Of a DNA stretch of 64,000 nucleotides, positions 13,611-29,100 are shown one piece after another. Every line of letters begins with the position of its first letter. Position 1 is the first letter of the stretch. The stretch is taken from the NCBI GenBank assembly GCA_013433145.1, contig CM024168.1:14500868-14564867 (forward strand), given 5' to 3'. This DNA is from Ascaris suum (Eukaryota; Nematoda; Chromadorea; Rhabditida; Ascarididae). Made by a program: the position numbers and the translations under genes. The notes beneath the pieces are model-generated. The model was not told where the DNA came from, did no database searches, and worked only from the letters and a program-made list of their open reading frames with translations.

Positions 13611-16600
13611 TTATTGCTGAGCTTGGCGCCTTTTCTTGCGAATCGAAGCCCGGTATGGCTTGTCCGTGTCCAACTTCCTTTTCCTAGCAGCCGCTTTCGC
13701 CTTGTTCTTCTTCTGTTTTTTGAGTGCTGCATTCATAGGATCAACCACCGCTTCCTCCTAAAGAAAGACATTGCACTTTAATATGTAAATGCATAAACGC
13801 ACAACGTGAATGGATGCCACTTCAGGGAAGATTAATATTAATAGTAGAGTTTAGTGGAGGAGGACTAAAATTTATAGATAAGCTACTAATATAAGGAAGA
13901 AAAAGTACAAAAGTACATCAGAATGTAGCTTAGAAAAGTACGCGTCATTTAAAAGCCAGAAAAATGCGCACGTTCTGCAGTCAGATGCCCAAAAGAATCA
14001 GCCAATAAACGAGTGATCACAAAAAAAGTTGAGAGTAAAAGCATCCACGACTAAAAAAATATAATAATCAGATTCTTTCGCTTCATGTTGGCCGCAACTT
14101 TCTTGGATTCGCAATCAAAAGTCCGAACAGGCAAATGCAAATTACAATCAAAAAAAAAAAGAATTAGCGAGAAAAAACAAAAAAAAAGCAAACTTTTAAG
14201 GATGTAATACGCATCTTAAACCGTTTAGCAGGTAACTCTCGTCTTCATTACCTATCACCGTTCTCAATTGAGTTCTCCATAATCTACAGTACTAATTACC
14301 TTTTTCTTACGTTTTCTTTGTTCAATTTTCTCAGCGGCCAATTTTTGACATTCTGTTAGCTTCCGAGTATATATTTCATCGCCAAGCTTTTCTTTGAATA
14401 TTTCTGCAACCTCGAGAGAGATTTGCTGCAGCTCAGCAGTATCTGAAACAAACATAAACCGACTAAGAAACAAGCGTCGTCCACAAAATAATATTATATT
14501 ACTGAAAGTAAGTTGTTTTCAACACTCTGAAAACTGAAAAACATTCAAAGTGCATTTGAAAAACGGAAATTTAGATTTAATCCAAAAAGGAAAGGCGGAA
14601 ATTTAGGTTCAATCCTAAAACTTCCCTATAGAGAAGGCAGCAATACGGAGTTAACTGAGAGAGCACTAAAACATGACATCTACTCATGGAAGCAAAAAGC
14701 TCGAAAAAAAAGAAAAAGGATATTCGCTTATTTAAATATAAAATTGGAATAGGGATCATATCTTGACCAGTTCAGTCCCCTCTATGTAGTGATAATCGCG
14801 TCGTTCGGGATATTGACCGGAACACGACGAAATCAAGGATCTTAGGGGAAAAGAACTAAAGTTGTTCAGCCACATGAGCAACTGTTTTATGGATAATCGC
14901 CTCAACAGGCCTCTAATCGGATCGATTTTCTACCTCGCCTAAACACTGCTGCTCAAAAGTACACCTGGTATTGAGAGAGGACATCCTGGCCATTTAAATG
15001 CTGCAACCGGGTGCGGATTCTCCTTGATTCAACTCTTTTCCTGATTAAAGTTCAATGACGCTGCCCTACTTGAATCGCACTTCCTGCTTTTTATTCATAT
15101 TTACGCTGCAAAGACATTTCATAGCTTTTTTTTGCCACATAAACTCGAAGTGAGGCTTCAAGTGCACGATGCAGGTAAATATTTACAATATGGTTCACAA
15201 ATTAATTAGTTCATACAATCGCACAAATACATGACTGAAGAAATTTTTGGGGACCCCCTGTATAGGCACCAATTAGAACAATGAACTGGCGTCTTACTAC
15301 CATTATTATTATTACCGATATTCTAGTAGGGCAATGCCTATCTATCCAGTAACACCTAACTACTTATTAAAACACTGAAGGATTTACTTTGCGATGATCT
15401 GCCCATCATTTCGCGATGAAGAGATGGGAGAAATGTGTCAACGACAATCATTAACCGTGTTGTATCTGCTCGGACGGCCAATGCGGCAGCCAACTTGAAG
15501 ATGGTAAGTCGCTGCAATAAACACAAAATGGATTTCTCATATTGCATAAAACAAACTACGAACTTAAATAAATAAATGATTGGTTTCTTGAACGTTCTAA
15601 AGATGTTATAATGCAAAGGAATAGTAAATTAAGCCAGGAGCTCCCTAAAAAAAGTTGCTATGAAAGGCTTGTAGACATATAATAAATAGATGAAAATAAA
15701 ACGAGCTCCGCATGCCAAAAACATCCAAATTTCACATGCGCATATCCCATATGCCTCAAGAAAATTCTGTGATAAGCAATTCTTGATTGCAATTTGCACG
15801 AAATAAGTACAGAATATCAATTATTGTACATTATTTTCTTTAAATTGTGCTTCAAAAAGCAAGAATTTAATGTGGTGCTGCCAGAACTTCTGGGATTTCC
15901 AGAACTTGCTGCCAGAAGTTCTTGTACCATTTCAGATCTCAGGTTGCGAAAGCGTCATTGAAAATTCTTTGTTTTTTGGAACTCTCACCTACTCCTAAAC
16001 GTGGCGAAGGTCTACGCGTGATTCAAACGTCCTTTAGGTTTGCCAGTGGACCACAACATGTGAGCAATGGCCATTTCAATCGATACGTAGAGGTGTTCAG
16101 GTTTTCACATAAACATCTGCAAACCCCTGCAGTCCGAAAGGGCAACATCAGACTGACTGGCTTCAGCTACTAGGATACCCCCTGCGTGAGAAGGACAACA
16201 GGGTCACGAAGCTCATTTTTCTCAAGAGAAATAAGGCCAGATTGGAAGAAACGTAATAAACTGGACGGATTTTTTCAAGAACAATCCCAAAACAGAGAGG
16301 ATCAAAAAGAAGATTGAAGTGTTCGGCACGCTGATCAACACCGCTTGGTACATTGCGCAGTGGAATATGCAACTGGGTTGCTGGACTCTGATATAGAACA
16401 GTGCAACAGGATGAAATATTCTCGAATTATACGTTCAACTACTGCAGCGGAATACGAGAATCCACTGCAGTCCACAAGTAATGCGCAAGCAAAATTGCCG
16501 GAACATTCAAAAATGGACCGCGTTTCTTTGCGACTATAAAAAGCCAACAACAAAGATGTTCTACTACGACATGGTGTCGCATAGTACTATCACTTTGAGG

Positions 16601-19600
16601 TTATCTTACACCTGCCAACTCCCTTCAGATAAAAAAAAAAGAATCTTATCAGAGATTGCTGCACTTGTACCGCACAATTTCAATGCAAGTACATCATCGC
16701 CATCTCAATACAAGAGAGTGCTACTACATTTAAGTCGTTATCAAAAACATTCTGCAATGAAACTCAAAGGCATTTCATAAACAACATGGCGTTTCACTGT
16801 TATTACGAGAATCTCACAATACTCACAGCATCAAGATTCACTATCACTGGGTAGGATAAAAACTCTAAACCGTTGAATAAAATAAAAATTACTTGTCCTT
16901 ATGGAAAATTACCTTCAATGATTCGCCGGGTTGCTGAACCACTTCAAATTTGCAAACTGAACACAACTTTTTGCATAACCATATCAACTCCTCATCTGTG
17001 ATCAATGCGGTAGACAGAATGGCGATATTCTTCGCTACCTACAAGAATTTCTTTCAGTAATACAAACTACAACAATATCGATAACATCGACAACAATATC
17101 AAAAGCTAGAGACAAGCAAAGTCTTGGCATATAATTCTATTTTTCGCATTTAGCGTGAGCATATTCAACATCTTCAATAAAAATCGCAAATAAGTGAAAC
17201 TCGGCATTATATAACAAATCGAGTATGAGGATGTTAAAAATGCGCAAACTGATAAGACATGCTTAGCAGCAGTGTTTATTTTGACGGGAAAAATTTAATT
17301 ATCAATGATAATGCCATGAAAAAAACGTTACCTAAAACACTTAAGGCATGTGGGTCATTGGTAAGCGATTACCGATCGAAGAAAACTTGCAAGTCCACGA
17401 ATTCACTCATCCGCAAAGAAATCCCAATGTTTCATATATTTACGAACTTTTAAAATGGCATTTGATGCTTTGAATCGTTTAATTAAACTGCTGCCGATTT
17501 TACCACTCATAAAACAAAATTTTTTAAGCAAAATAATAGAATAAAAGTTGAAGAAACCTGTTCGGCAAGATCCTCTTTCAAGAGACGAGTTTTCAATTGC
17601 CAACACATCCATTCCGTCAACTGTTTCACCGAAGGATCAGTCAACGAGTGAAAAAATTCGATTTCGAGTGTTGTGAATAGCTGTCCAAATAAATGTGCAC
17701 ATGCCAGCTGAATCCTCGGCGAATCCAAACATTTCACAAAGCATTCTAATCCCTCTGCAAAGCAACATACAAAAACGCTGCTATCCCACTCGAACGATTT
17801 GATCGCCGCTTCCGATGAATAGTTCAGATTGATATGGTGTATACATAATTTGAAGAATTCCACATAACATATTGCTTCAGAAACTAGAGGCATGCCGAGT
17901 GCTTGGCACAATACTTACATGGTTCAGAGCTTTCCTTATAAACCGTACCTTCGAAGTCAACGTAAGAAACTCGCTATCAAACGCATATGCAGTACTAAGT
18001 TGAGTTACAATGTGTGGGGCTTTAGGGAGTCTTCCTGCTTGTAATTTTTAGTACTAACGTTTTGGAACATATAAGCTGTTTGCTGACGACGAAAGATACA
18101 TCATCCATTTTACGAACCAGTGATTGATACGATGAGGTGTACAAGGTCCCCAACACCTTCAGTGAGTGGTCAAAGACATGGTAGGCAGCTTGACCCGTGA
18201 CATATTGCTTGTGAATATTTTATACGAGTGTATCATGCGATATCCGACTGATTCGAGGAGACAATAACATACACGATATGAATATCAAAATTTGCCCTGC
18301 CCTTAAATGGGAATATTTACTACTCAGAAATAATCTCTGCAATGGCGTTCAGGATACAAACTGCACATTGTGAGGCTTGCACCATAAATGCGTTGAACAG
18401 TTTCATATAGCAACAATGATTTACTATCCTCCCATACTTGAGTATCACCCATCAGTAGAGTCACCATATGCAGTTGGTGATAAAAAAATGCAATGGAAAC
18501 GTTCAAAAACCTTTACTCGATTAGCTGCCATGAAAATTTTCTCTGTTAATATCTGCCCTACTAAAAAAGACGAGTGAAGATCTTTAATCTTGCGTCGTCA
18601 GATTAGCGTCGCCCTGAATCGGATTTGTTGCTTGCTTTATGATCTCAAGACGTTTCATAGATCCTCCCTTCCAAGGTATATCCGTAGCTGCTGCTCCTCA
18701 GGAAGATGTGCTCACAAATACCAAGTTCAGCGAATCACTCGCACCCATTCCATTGTATTTACTATTTTCAGGTATATAACTGTACGGATTTGGATTATGT
18801 TACCCACTCAAGCAAAAGAGGCGCTTAACGCCCCTTTTCGCCACTCTTCTAGAAAAAACCGACCTCCATACTGCTGGTGGCCGTTTATTGAAGTGTGCAT
18901 CGGAACTAAAAATACTTTTTTAAGAATCTTCCTTCTCATTTTCTACTCATGTAAACATTTTAAAAGGTCTGCCATTTTTCTCCACTTTATTCCTCCAGTT
19001 CAACACGCCTACGGCACCTATGAATGGTCCGACCGTTATCGGTGTTTCCAATATCAGTACTCAGTTTCCTTTCTGTAAGAGGCAAGAACACACAGCGAGG
19101 ACTCTCGTTACAAAGCGCAAAACCCCTTCCCTTGAAGCAATAAAAACAGCGCCTACAGAGCCACCGAATAAGCTGAAAACAACGTTCTTTAGGCTTCATT
19201 AAACAGCTTAAATCAAAACTCGAAAGCCAAAACACCTTTTGAATAAACTTAACTACTGACATCAAAGGTGTTCTCGTCAATAACAGTTGCAGTGGCAAAA
19301 TTAATGAGTATAAAAAAACGCAAAAGCGCCTGCATATCAATAGAAGAACATACGCAAGATGTGGTTGAATAGTCCATCAGTTGCAGCTTCCTTCGCGGCT
19401 TTTGGACATTTGCGTAATATTGCTGATAACGAATCAAGAACCGTTACTATTGTTCTCTCAGCATATTCAGATAGGGTAAGAGGTTGGATGATTTGGGTGA
19501 TCAGCGGCAAGCATTCCTTGAACCGATTCGAAAACGCTTCACCTCTCACTTCAGCCATTTCAACGAGGATTTGCATTGCAATGCATCGACTTTGCTCCTT

Positions 19601-20172
19601 CAATTATTTCTAACTTATGAATGTTATTGTTATCCAATGAGAAAGAGAACGGAGAGGGGAATGCAAAGTTTCTTTCTGAACGACATCAATCAACGCAGAC
19701 CTTGCGCGACAGGGGTTCGCTATAGACGAAAATTGTATCCTCACAGGTAACGACGTGTCGAAAATACCCAATTCAATTGTCACTTGTCAATGCTTGTAAA
19801 AAACCCAAGTAAAGGACTACTTATTGGTTAACAAATTCTACTTACCCCTAGGCCCCCGCTCTATGCTCCAGTCCTCTGAAATGCGTATATCTCAGAAATT
19901 CGGCTCCAGGCTATGTAAAAGGAAGCCCCTTGACTATGAATGCTTTCTTATAAATATGTACATATAAGTAATGCGTTAAAAATTAAAACCTTTTGAGCCT
20001 GAAGCCAATCTCTCGTTGCCAAATATGCATCATTGAGTTTCGATTCCGATACAGATTGTAATAACTTCCGAATCGCCAATGCGATCAATCGTCGACATTT
20101 TGCGCTCTCGTCATTCACTAAACGCGCACCCAAACTCACCAACGCTAACAGGCAATATTGATCGTTCACCGT
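13611..20172 (-). other. UTP20: UTP20 exons 50-56 (C-terminal region)
   Basis: Exons: 20172-19990, 19597-19354, 17754-17558, 17038-16913, 15511-15388, 14442-14300 and 13757-13611. Exon 52 carries LDSPRIQLACAHLFGQLF, and its end joins exon 53 to give LAEQVAKNIAILSTAL, equivalent to human LGEQVVKNLLFAAKVL. Exon 55 ends EQRKRKKK and exon 56 is a 48-residue basic tail ending QAQQ and TAA, matching the human lysine-rich C-terminus expected to contact pre-rRNA. The intron between exons 51 and 52 is about 1.6 kb. Confidence 0.94.
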
Positions 20173-23100
20173 CTATAAAATGAACTCCATATTGAATAAT
20201 TACTTCATTATTTCGTTAGCAAATAAATCGGCAAAATATCAAACTAAATGCACAGAACGTTTATATACAAATAACAGCAACAAATTGGAACATCTGAAAT
20301 AATGGACACTATATCAATTAATTGATTATAATAACTAAAAATGAGTGGAAAGTGATATTGTTGCAGAATTAGTATTCAATTATTGCAAAAGAATTACAAA
20401 AAAAAAAACAAAATACTCTGCTTCCTTACTAATAACCATAAAATTATTACATAAGTGCATTCACTTTCAACAAAGAAACAAATGAAGTGGAAAAACCTAA
20501 CAGACGCTCTAAGGGAAGAGGCTCCTCCTCACTTCAGGTATGGAAGTATTAATCAATTAGTAAGCTTGTAATAAAGCTTACCTCAGTAAAGCTTTCGAAA
20601 AGGCTATTCAACATCTCAATTGCAGACACTCGTCCATCTTCATACTCGTATTCGAGTTGTGCAATGAAAAAATCCACGTAATGCTTCGGCTGCTTGCTTT
20701 GTGGATGATTGCCAATGAATTGCACAAGAACCTTTAGAAAAATCAACCAATTGAAGAAATCAATTTTTGAATATGAGCTGGCACTGCATTTAAACATATC
20801 TCCGTGGAAACTACTTTCCTTCACCCTACTTCCCCCACCCCTCACAGTTTTTCTTTTCTTAATGACGTAAACAAAAGTAAGGGGTTTCATCCCCTTCCGC
20901 CATTCTTTCGTTGTCTGCTCACCACAGCCATCCCAAATATTCAATGATTCATCCATGTTCAAAACTTAACAAACGTTTCAAAAAGATTTAGTTCCTATAT
21001 TTTTCAAATATATCGCAAAGGCAACAGACAAAGCGCAATCTGTTTCGCTACTGCCACTAATGTGGGATGAATACTTCAATGCAGAGTTGAGAAAATATGT
21101 TGAAGAATTACAGGGAAAGAAACAACCTGCCGACATTGCACTCTTATATGTGCCAATTCGGATGTAATTGCAACTTCGCACAAATACTTCATCACTTCAA
21201 CGATCTGAAAATTTAGCATAAATGTATGTCAAAAACAATCGCTCGCACCTCTAGACAAATGAAACTCCTATCCTTTAAGACGAAGTGAACTCGACATTGC
21301 GATGGTACTAAAAAAAAGTGTCTTCCGATGCACCTAATCGATAGAGAAAGCTTCATTACGCTCTATCCAAATCAGACTGAACCATAATCTCAAATCGTAA
21401 ACAAAACACGATCGTAAAAGGGATAATCACTTCAAGAAACAAACCTTAGGATCTTGTAGCTTTCGAGATACGATCGCCTTAATAAGAGGAAACGCAGTTG
21501 CTTGCTTCTGACTATCGATCACGTCTGCTTCCACATAGTTTAGCAATAGTTGCAAACGTTGCGATGACAGAACCAATTGTGGAGCATCTTTTATCATTTG
21601 AGTGAATGCCTGCAATCAATTCAGTCCATCTCTCGTTAAACTAATTGAATACCATACTACCTTATATATAACACCTGGGCTTTTAATTCTTTCTGAAACG
21701 TGAAAGGGAGATACTATCTTCTCCCCAAAATGTGAAAAGGATCTCACATTAGATATTGTAACTCGTCAAAACAAAGGGAGAACGAAAAGTCGTTTGATCA
21801 GACGACGAATGGGGCAGAACAACTTTAAAGCGGAAGCTAGCATGCTTCCTATGCGCATTGTACACGTTTGATTGTCCCCATCGTTACATTTACATGGTTC
21901 CTCATTTTCCTAATATCTTCAAGAGGTAAGCGGAGGATATTATGTTCAAAGGATTTCCTATAAGAAACGGTAAAGTACAATGGTCATACAAGGGTGGGAA
22001 CTAAAGAGGTGATAGAGATTGGAGCTCCTCAACTCCCTAGATCCATGCATACCATTACCGCAAAGTGATCTAGTACCTTCAATCGAAAGAGGCCTCAAGT
22101 TTGTTTAAAAAAAAGACAGCAGAGCTGAATTCAGCTTTATTCCTTCATGACAGCTTCTTAGCTGATATAAACCGAAACCTAATCAAATATTCTCAGCCTA
22201 GGACCCTAGTATTTTGCCACCGAGTCAAGCATATATTTTTCGTTGAAACGCATAAAATTGACTTGCGAATATTTTCCGTTACTCAAAAAAAATTATAATT
22301 TTTTTCACCACACTATATGCACAACCACGTCCTCCACAATTTATAAACCAACAAAATATACATAATAAAACTAACCTTAAAAAGTAAACGATTCAATTCC
22401 ATCCCCACTCCTTTATTGCCAGCTCCACCCACCGCCGCATAATCAGCAAGCAGTATAAACAGACGATCAACAAACGCTTGCACTTGAGTACGTAAAGATG
22501 GAAGAGGATATTTCAGTAACGAGATAAAACATCGAAGACTATTGCTGATCACCTGAAAATGTCACTGCCTTTGTATTTTTCTTTCGCAAAAAAAAAATTA
22601 TAGCCAAGGTTGATCCTATACAATTACATGTAAGGAGTACGCGAAAGTCCTCAATGCTTCACAACATGGATTCCCTCTGCCCAGTTGTTGAACACTGTGC
22701 TGACAAAGCGAACGACTTGAGGGTATGGAATTGAAATGTAAATAACTGTCGAGGGAAACAAGATTTGCATAAAACAAGATTTGAAACGACATGAACACAT
22801 ATGAGTACTGCAAAGTGAAAGTGAAACAAAGGAATCGAGTGAATTCTCGAAAATCAACTGAGCACCATCGAGCAGCGAATTCTATAACGCCGTTCATCGA
22901 ATAATGCCGCTCTCAGACACGTTGTTTTGTTCTCAAAAGAAATGTTTCAACTCCACAAGGAAAACTCAATAAAGCTTCAATTTGCAACACCTTCGCTTGC
23001 ACACTCCTGATCCAACCACTCCTTCCTGTGCACCCGCCCCCTCTTCCCAAACCTGAAGAGATGAAGCTCTTCTCTCCATCTTTTTCATACAAACAGATAG

Positions 23101-26100
23101 CGTCCGCATGAAGAATCGGAAAAACAGGGCAAAATGGTGTGACAGGCGAGAAAAGAGGAAGAGGCACATCTACGTCTTAAGCAATACAAATATTAACTAG
23201 TATGAACAGAAGTAGCTAGACAATACGCTAGAACACTCTTCGAAAATACCGACCCCATATCCATTGCTAAGCACTGAAATCTTTAAAAATATTTTCATTA
23301 AAGTAGCCCTGAATTTATGGACAGTTGTCGTTCGCTGCTTCAAAAGATTAACTTGCTAGAGCTGCTCAAAGCGTCTGATACGCTATGCCTTACAAAATGT
23401 CTTTAATTACAGGTTCTTTAGCGCGAGCGATTAATTCTTAGAGACCTTATGAAATAGATTGATTTGGAAGTTCGCGAAGGAAAATGAAAAGTAAGAAGGG
23501 TTCGTTTCCGGAGTTATACAGCAAATGCGATTTCAACTTACCTTAAACTTGTCACTTCTTCTTTACTTTATGGATCCATTTTCCTATTTCAACTCTTAGA
23601 TCTTTTTTTTGCCTTACGTGTTGTTTGACTTATTTCAAGAGTGGAATTTCTCACCTTATCATATTTCAGCTGCAAGCACTCAGCAACGATCGATACAAAC
23701 GGATCCAATCTAGCCACATCGTCATTGTTTTCGCCATCCAACTTCTTCGACTTCAACGTTGTGGCGAGAATTTGTAATCCAAATTCCACAAATACGTACA
23801 TACGACTTTTGACAGATGTTTTTGCAATAACACCGATCCTTCAAGAACGAATATAATTCACGACTAGAAAAAGGAAACTTGTGGGATGATGAAAACGCTT
23901 GGAGATGATAAAGAAGCAAGCCCCTGATCCGCTGTCCTTAGGCAAAAACGCGATCCCCACTTTTCGCCTCTACATGTGGTGGAAAACGTTTATATAGATA
24001 ACGAACAAACAAATTCTCCCTCCTATTGAGTAGTGCTGGAAGAACAACAAGTGCGCTATACGACTCCATACACTAAAACCAATCCCCCACCCTTCCCACT
24101 TCAACAAATATGAGAAAACAACTCAGACTGGCTGAGTCTTCCCACTGCATTAATTTCATAGAGTATGGAAAAGTATTTTGGTGAACACGACTGCTATCAA
24201 ATCGAATTACTCAGCGCAATACAAATAATGCCGCAAAGATAAAGATCAAGAAATTTCTTATTGTCGTACTGAATACAATCAACAGTTCCCATCATAACAA
24301 CCACAAACACTTCACCGCCTTTTAGATGAATAATGCAATCCAAAAAGCAATATTACTGACTTATAGTTCTACCTCTCCCAACTTTCGCTTCCTGCTCATT
24401 TGTGGAATTTTGAATACACCTGCCCTTCTCCTTTCTGTCCATCTCCATCTTCCTCCTTGAAGACAACCCTTCTATCTGCTCACCTGGTTGGCTCTTTCTC
24501 CAATAACAAGCAGCTCTTTTCTCTTCGTGGGCATCTCTGTTCATCATCGATGTCATTCTTGGGTTTCGTTGCTGAGATGACCTCTTCCATATGTGCCTTG
24601 AGCGTTTGAAATGCGAAAATCAACATCGTTGGCGGGTCAACACTCTCATTCGAGCACAATCCAATACCGAACCGTCGCAACAATTGCCCAACTTGCTTGA
24701 TTGTTTTTGCCGTTGGTCGCGACTCAATTACCTTAAACATAAAATGTTGAAATTAGTTGCGTGGATAATGCGAAAGCTCGACCGCAAAGGAGCGATAATG
24801 CGAAAGCGGTCCATACAATACTACGCTGCAAGCCAATTATACTACATTGCTTCAACTCTTAGTATGTTTGCCGAATTTTATTGCTATATAAAGCTGTAAG
24901 AACACAGGAGTAGAAGAAAGTCTAAAACCCCCTAACTCCACTCCTTATCAAAGTGTACTCCGTCTAGACTCATCATTACATATAACTGTAAATTATTGCC
25001 CATCACTTTAGATCGATTTCAATTATTCAGTTATATGAAACTTAAAAAAGTCCGTCTACTCACGCCGAATCATAAGCAACTGTCCACAAATTAAGGCAAC
25101 ACTTTCAGATTGAAAGTAAAGGCAATAAACATACTTCCTTAAGAGGACTCAGCACTGTAGCCAGAGATTGTGGCCCCATGAAACGACCCAACAACGCGTA
25201 AGTATCGAATGTTCGACTAGATTTCGCTTCAGGAACATCCTTTGTTATTCCAGTCACCTCCTTCTCATCAGCAGTATCACCAAACAAATCCATATTGCAC
25301 ACCTGAATGATCATCGCCTTTTTATAAGCGATTTTGTGATCTAAAAGTCATACTTTGCAAGACTGAACTGCACATAATGTAAGGGTTTCTCCCTCTGTTA
25401 TCCTGATTTTAAGAGTTTGGGTGGCAAAGGGAAGGGGAGGAGAAAGATGACGAGAAGACAAGGAAGAAGTGGCGGGGTGTTGTTTCATCGTAGCGCTGCT
25501 GCTTTTCACAACGAAACGCTCAATAGTGGCACAAGAATCGACATCGCCTTGTTAGCTGACATTCATATTACCACTATAAATCATTTCTATTCGCAAACAA
25601 AAAAAAAATCTCCCAACAAACAAAAGTTAATAAACTCATCAATTAGCAATGATCACTTGGCAATCGAATATAACTATGTATTTCGCTTTAATGTACACAA
25701 ACAAGCATTCACTTAGGGAATAGATTAAAAAGGAATTACTCGAAAATATTACTACCTCCATTATTTCGGAAAGACAAGGGTCAAGATCTCTTGGTGACAG
25801 CTGTGACTGCATCGCCGATATTAGAGCATGCGTCGAGAAGATCATCACATGAACCTTTAAATGAGAAGAATGATAACTGCTGGCTGATTAATTAAAAAAG
25901 CGAAAGACCACAGAAGTAGGTAAAAACGCTCAGAGCAAAACCGTATGACTGCAAATGGATGAATGGAAGTTTCAAACGCCGAAAACGTGTTTAAATTAAT
26001 CAAATTAGAACTGTCTATAAGAACCGATTCGCAGCACATATGGCAAACTTCACTTCTGTAGTTCAAACAATTTGTTCCCAAATTACATTAGACGGGGTTC

Positions 26101-29100
26101 ACAAATACTCCCTCAATTTACCCCGGCAACTGGAAAGGTGCACGCATGATGATTAATTACCTCTTTCACGAGATGACCTCTGTATCGAAAGCAAATATTG
26201 GATCAAGTTTTTATGCAGCTGTCACTGAAGGCCTCTATTCATATAATTCAATTACACAGTGAGACACACACAGCAGTGAAGGCGAAAATATTGCGGAGTG
26301 AAAACTGCGCATATGCACGAAAAAAGGCACTGCATACATGCCATGCTCAGACCACTGCACGTTACACATGTATGACCCTTTTCGATTTTACCCACACAGA
26401 ACGCTTTTCTGTAAATAAAGAATGGCTAAACAAGAAATCGGCTGGTGACCTGATAGCCCTTGCTGAGTATCGCCTTCATCTCTTTCACCACGAACGGCAA
26501 GTACTTAGGTCCGAGAGCCTCGACTACCGAGATGACCGTCTTGCGCGCCACTTCACGCACATTTATCGATCTCGACATAAGCAGTGAACACAATTTTAGG
26601 ACGACACTGAAAATTTATCAATTATACTATAAAATCGACTTAGATAACAACGGCAACATGAATTTATTCTCAGTTTGGAAAAAAAGGGAATTTGCACCAT
26701 TACGCGCTTGAGCGAAAGCACTCGGAAGTTGCAGTGAAACGCACGTAGACGCGTACCTGACATCAAACAGCGTTACCCACTTTAAGATGCAGACTTACAA
26801 TATACTCATCGGGTGCCCTCTGAAATGCTTCATATGCGTGAAAACTGAGGAAGACTGACGGAGAAGGGAAGGGGGGGGGGAGGAATGCAAAACTGTACGG
26901 CATGCCCTTAGTGTTCAATTAGTCAGAGCAAGAACAAAAAGCTTCAATAAATAACTAAAAATAGAAGAAATACACAAATGAACATCGCTAATGGACTGAC
27001 AACGCCGCAAAGCAAGCAAATTTTCGAAAAATGTTGTAAAATCAGAAAATTATTGCATTTTTCGTGCATTCCCTCTTTATGCACTTATCTGGTACCTGCC
27101 AGGCTTTCACAGAGAAGCCCGTCATGATAACACTCTTTGCTCGGACGATACAATACCAGGCCAGTAATCCGCAGCGAGTTGAAAACTTCTCTCAAAAAAT
27201 ATTCCCGTTGATCATTTTATTCATTTCCTGGACCCATGAAATGCTTTGCTCAGAAAATATCTGCAAAAAATAAATAAAATTAGCAAAATCGAATAACTGA
27301 AACAAACAAACCCATGCAAATGCTGGTCGATAATTGCCTGTGGCATTTTCTTCAACAGTTTAGCAGTCGCGAGTGCTATTGGAGCTCGCTGTATATCATC
27401 GTCCTCGTCGTAATGTTTCCCTGCCTGTGCCTTCCGATGGCTATGTCGATCCTTAATATATGCTTATATTCACTGAACACATCTTGTTACTGCGGGTAGT
27501 CTCATGCGCCTTGCGTATCTTTTGCTTTAGCTCTCGACTAGCCGACTGCGCCCTCAAAATACTTCAAAAAATCATCTCTTTCTTTGCCGTCGCGTTGATC
27601 GCATCACAATTTCGGACAGTGCAAATAAAACCTTGTACAATTCTTCACGCTACTGTTTCCATCACAAGTCCTTTACATTTACTAATAAGTTTACCAGGGT
27701 GCATATCAGTCATTAAGTTCCCATCTACCTCCATCGATTCTGTGCGTAACAGTTGAAAATGTCCCTCGAATCAAAACTCTTTCATTTATCGCCTTAGAGC
27801 ATCGCCACTTATCTATCCACGACGGTTAAGAGTATCCACAATATCATTAACTCTCGGGATCACTCCACTGGATAATTTACTTGTAACGAGTATGCTTAGA
27901 GAATTTAATCATGTGATACACGCAACGTAAATATGAGGTTGAGGTTTGATGAGATTGCAACACTCCCGCATTCGTTGAACCGCTCAAAGATTGCTCACTA
28001 CCTGAGGGAATGAGACGGGCTAAGATTCGCACATGAGCGGAATTTCACGACAAAACAATTTGTGAGGTTCGTTCTCATTGCAATCCCTTTCATTTGCCCT
28101 TGAAATGAAACGAATTTGCATGTTGTCATCACATTGCACTCCTGTGACTCAAATATCTGCTATGCTGCTTTTCGATGAAGATAGAAAGTATGATCAAGTT
28201 ATCCTGCGCAATCAAGTTATTCTACAGACCACTTTCAAACAAAGAATTAGAAAGTATGATCAAATATTTAATCAGCACTTACCTTAGCCGTTGCGCAGTC
28301 TTTCAGCCTCGGCAATAATTGCCCCAGCACTTTGTGCCTTATGCTCGAGCTAGCCGCTCCACCTAGTGTAGCGACCCTCTTTTCGTCGCCTTCCTCTTCC
28401 ACCACTGTTTCATCCACATGTTCTTCTTCATAGTCAACTTGCTCCGCCGATTGCATTTCAAGATTTTCGAATGGCTTTTTAATATTCTTGACTGCTTCCC
28501 ATTCATTGTTGTTATCCTCGTCGGATGAAATGTTAAAATGGAACGCATCAATAATGGCCACTATTATTCTGAAATTAGAGCGAATTGTAATGATGATAAC
28601 GGAAAATAACTTCAAAAAATTTCGACGTGAGTTACATTCAGCCTCTCTTTATGCTTGCAAGCGCGCGCTTTCACACCGATTTGTTGCCAGTCCTTAGGGA
28701 ATTCAACTGAATATTTCCGATTTCTTTCTAAAAATTTATTTAATGACGCTGTGGCGAACAACAACAAACTACAGCAAACGAACGCTTAATTAATCACTAT
28801 CTGCTGCACACAAACCTTTCTTCCAACATTTGAGACGGACACAACACTGTCAACAGTGAAGAATGCACTACCGCTGAAATGTTACCAAAAAGACAAACTC
28901 AAATCACACTCATTTCGATGCTCCAAATCACTCACAATGCAATGTGCTGACTCCATCCTCGCAGCAAATTCTCCTATTTTGTTATTCTGCAAATATATAT
29001 GCATCATATAATGTTAGAAAGACTATCCCCCCCCCCCCCCCCTCCCTTCCTCTCCGTTTTTGTCCAACTAAACACATTTGTGATATTCCTTTAATATAAC

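Noticed and set aside
9294..13757. UTP20 and the SSP gene as a nematode operon
   Set aside because: The spacing is about 2.1 kb, far beyond usual operon spacing, and the two genes have unrelated expected expression.
18590..19078. 162-codon plus-strand open frame
   Set aside because: It lies inside a UTP20 intron, overlaps a minus-strand open frame, and has no recognisable domain or consistent splice context.
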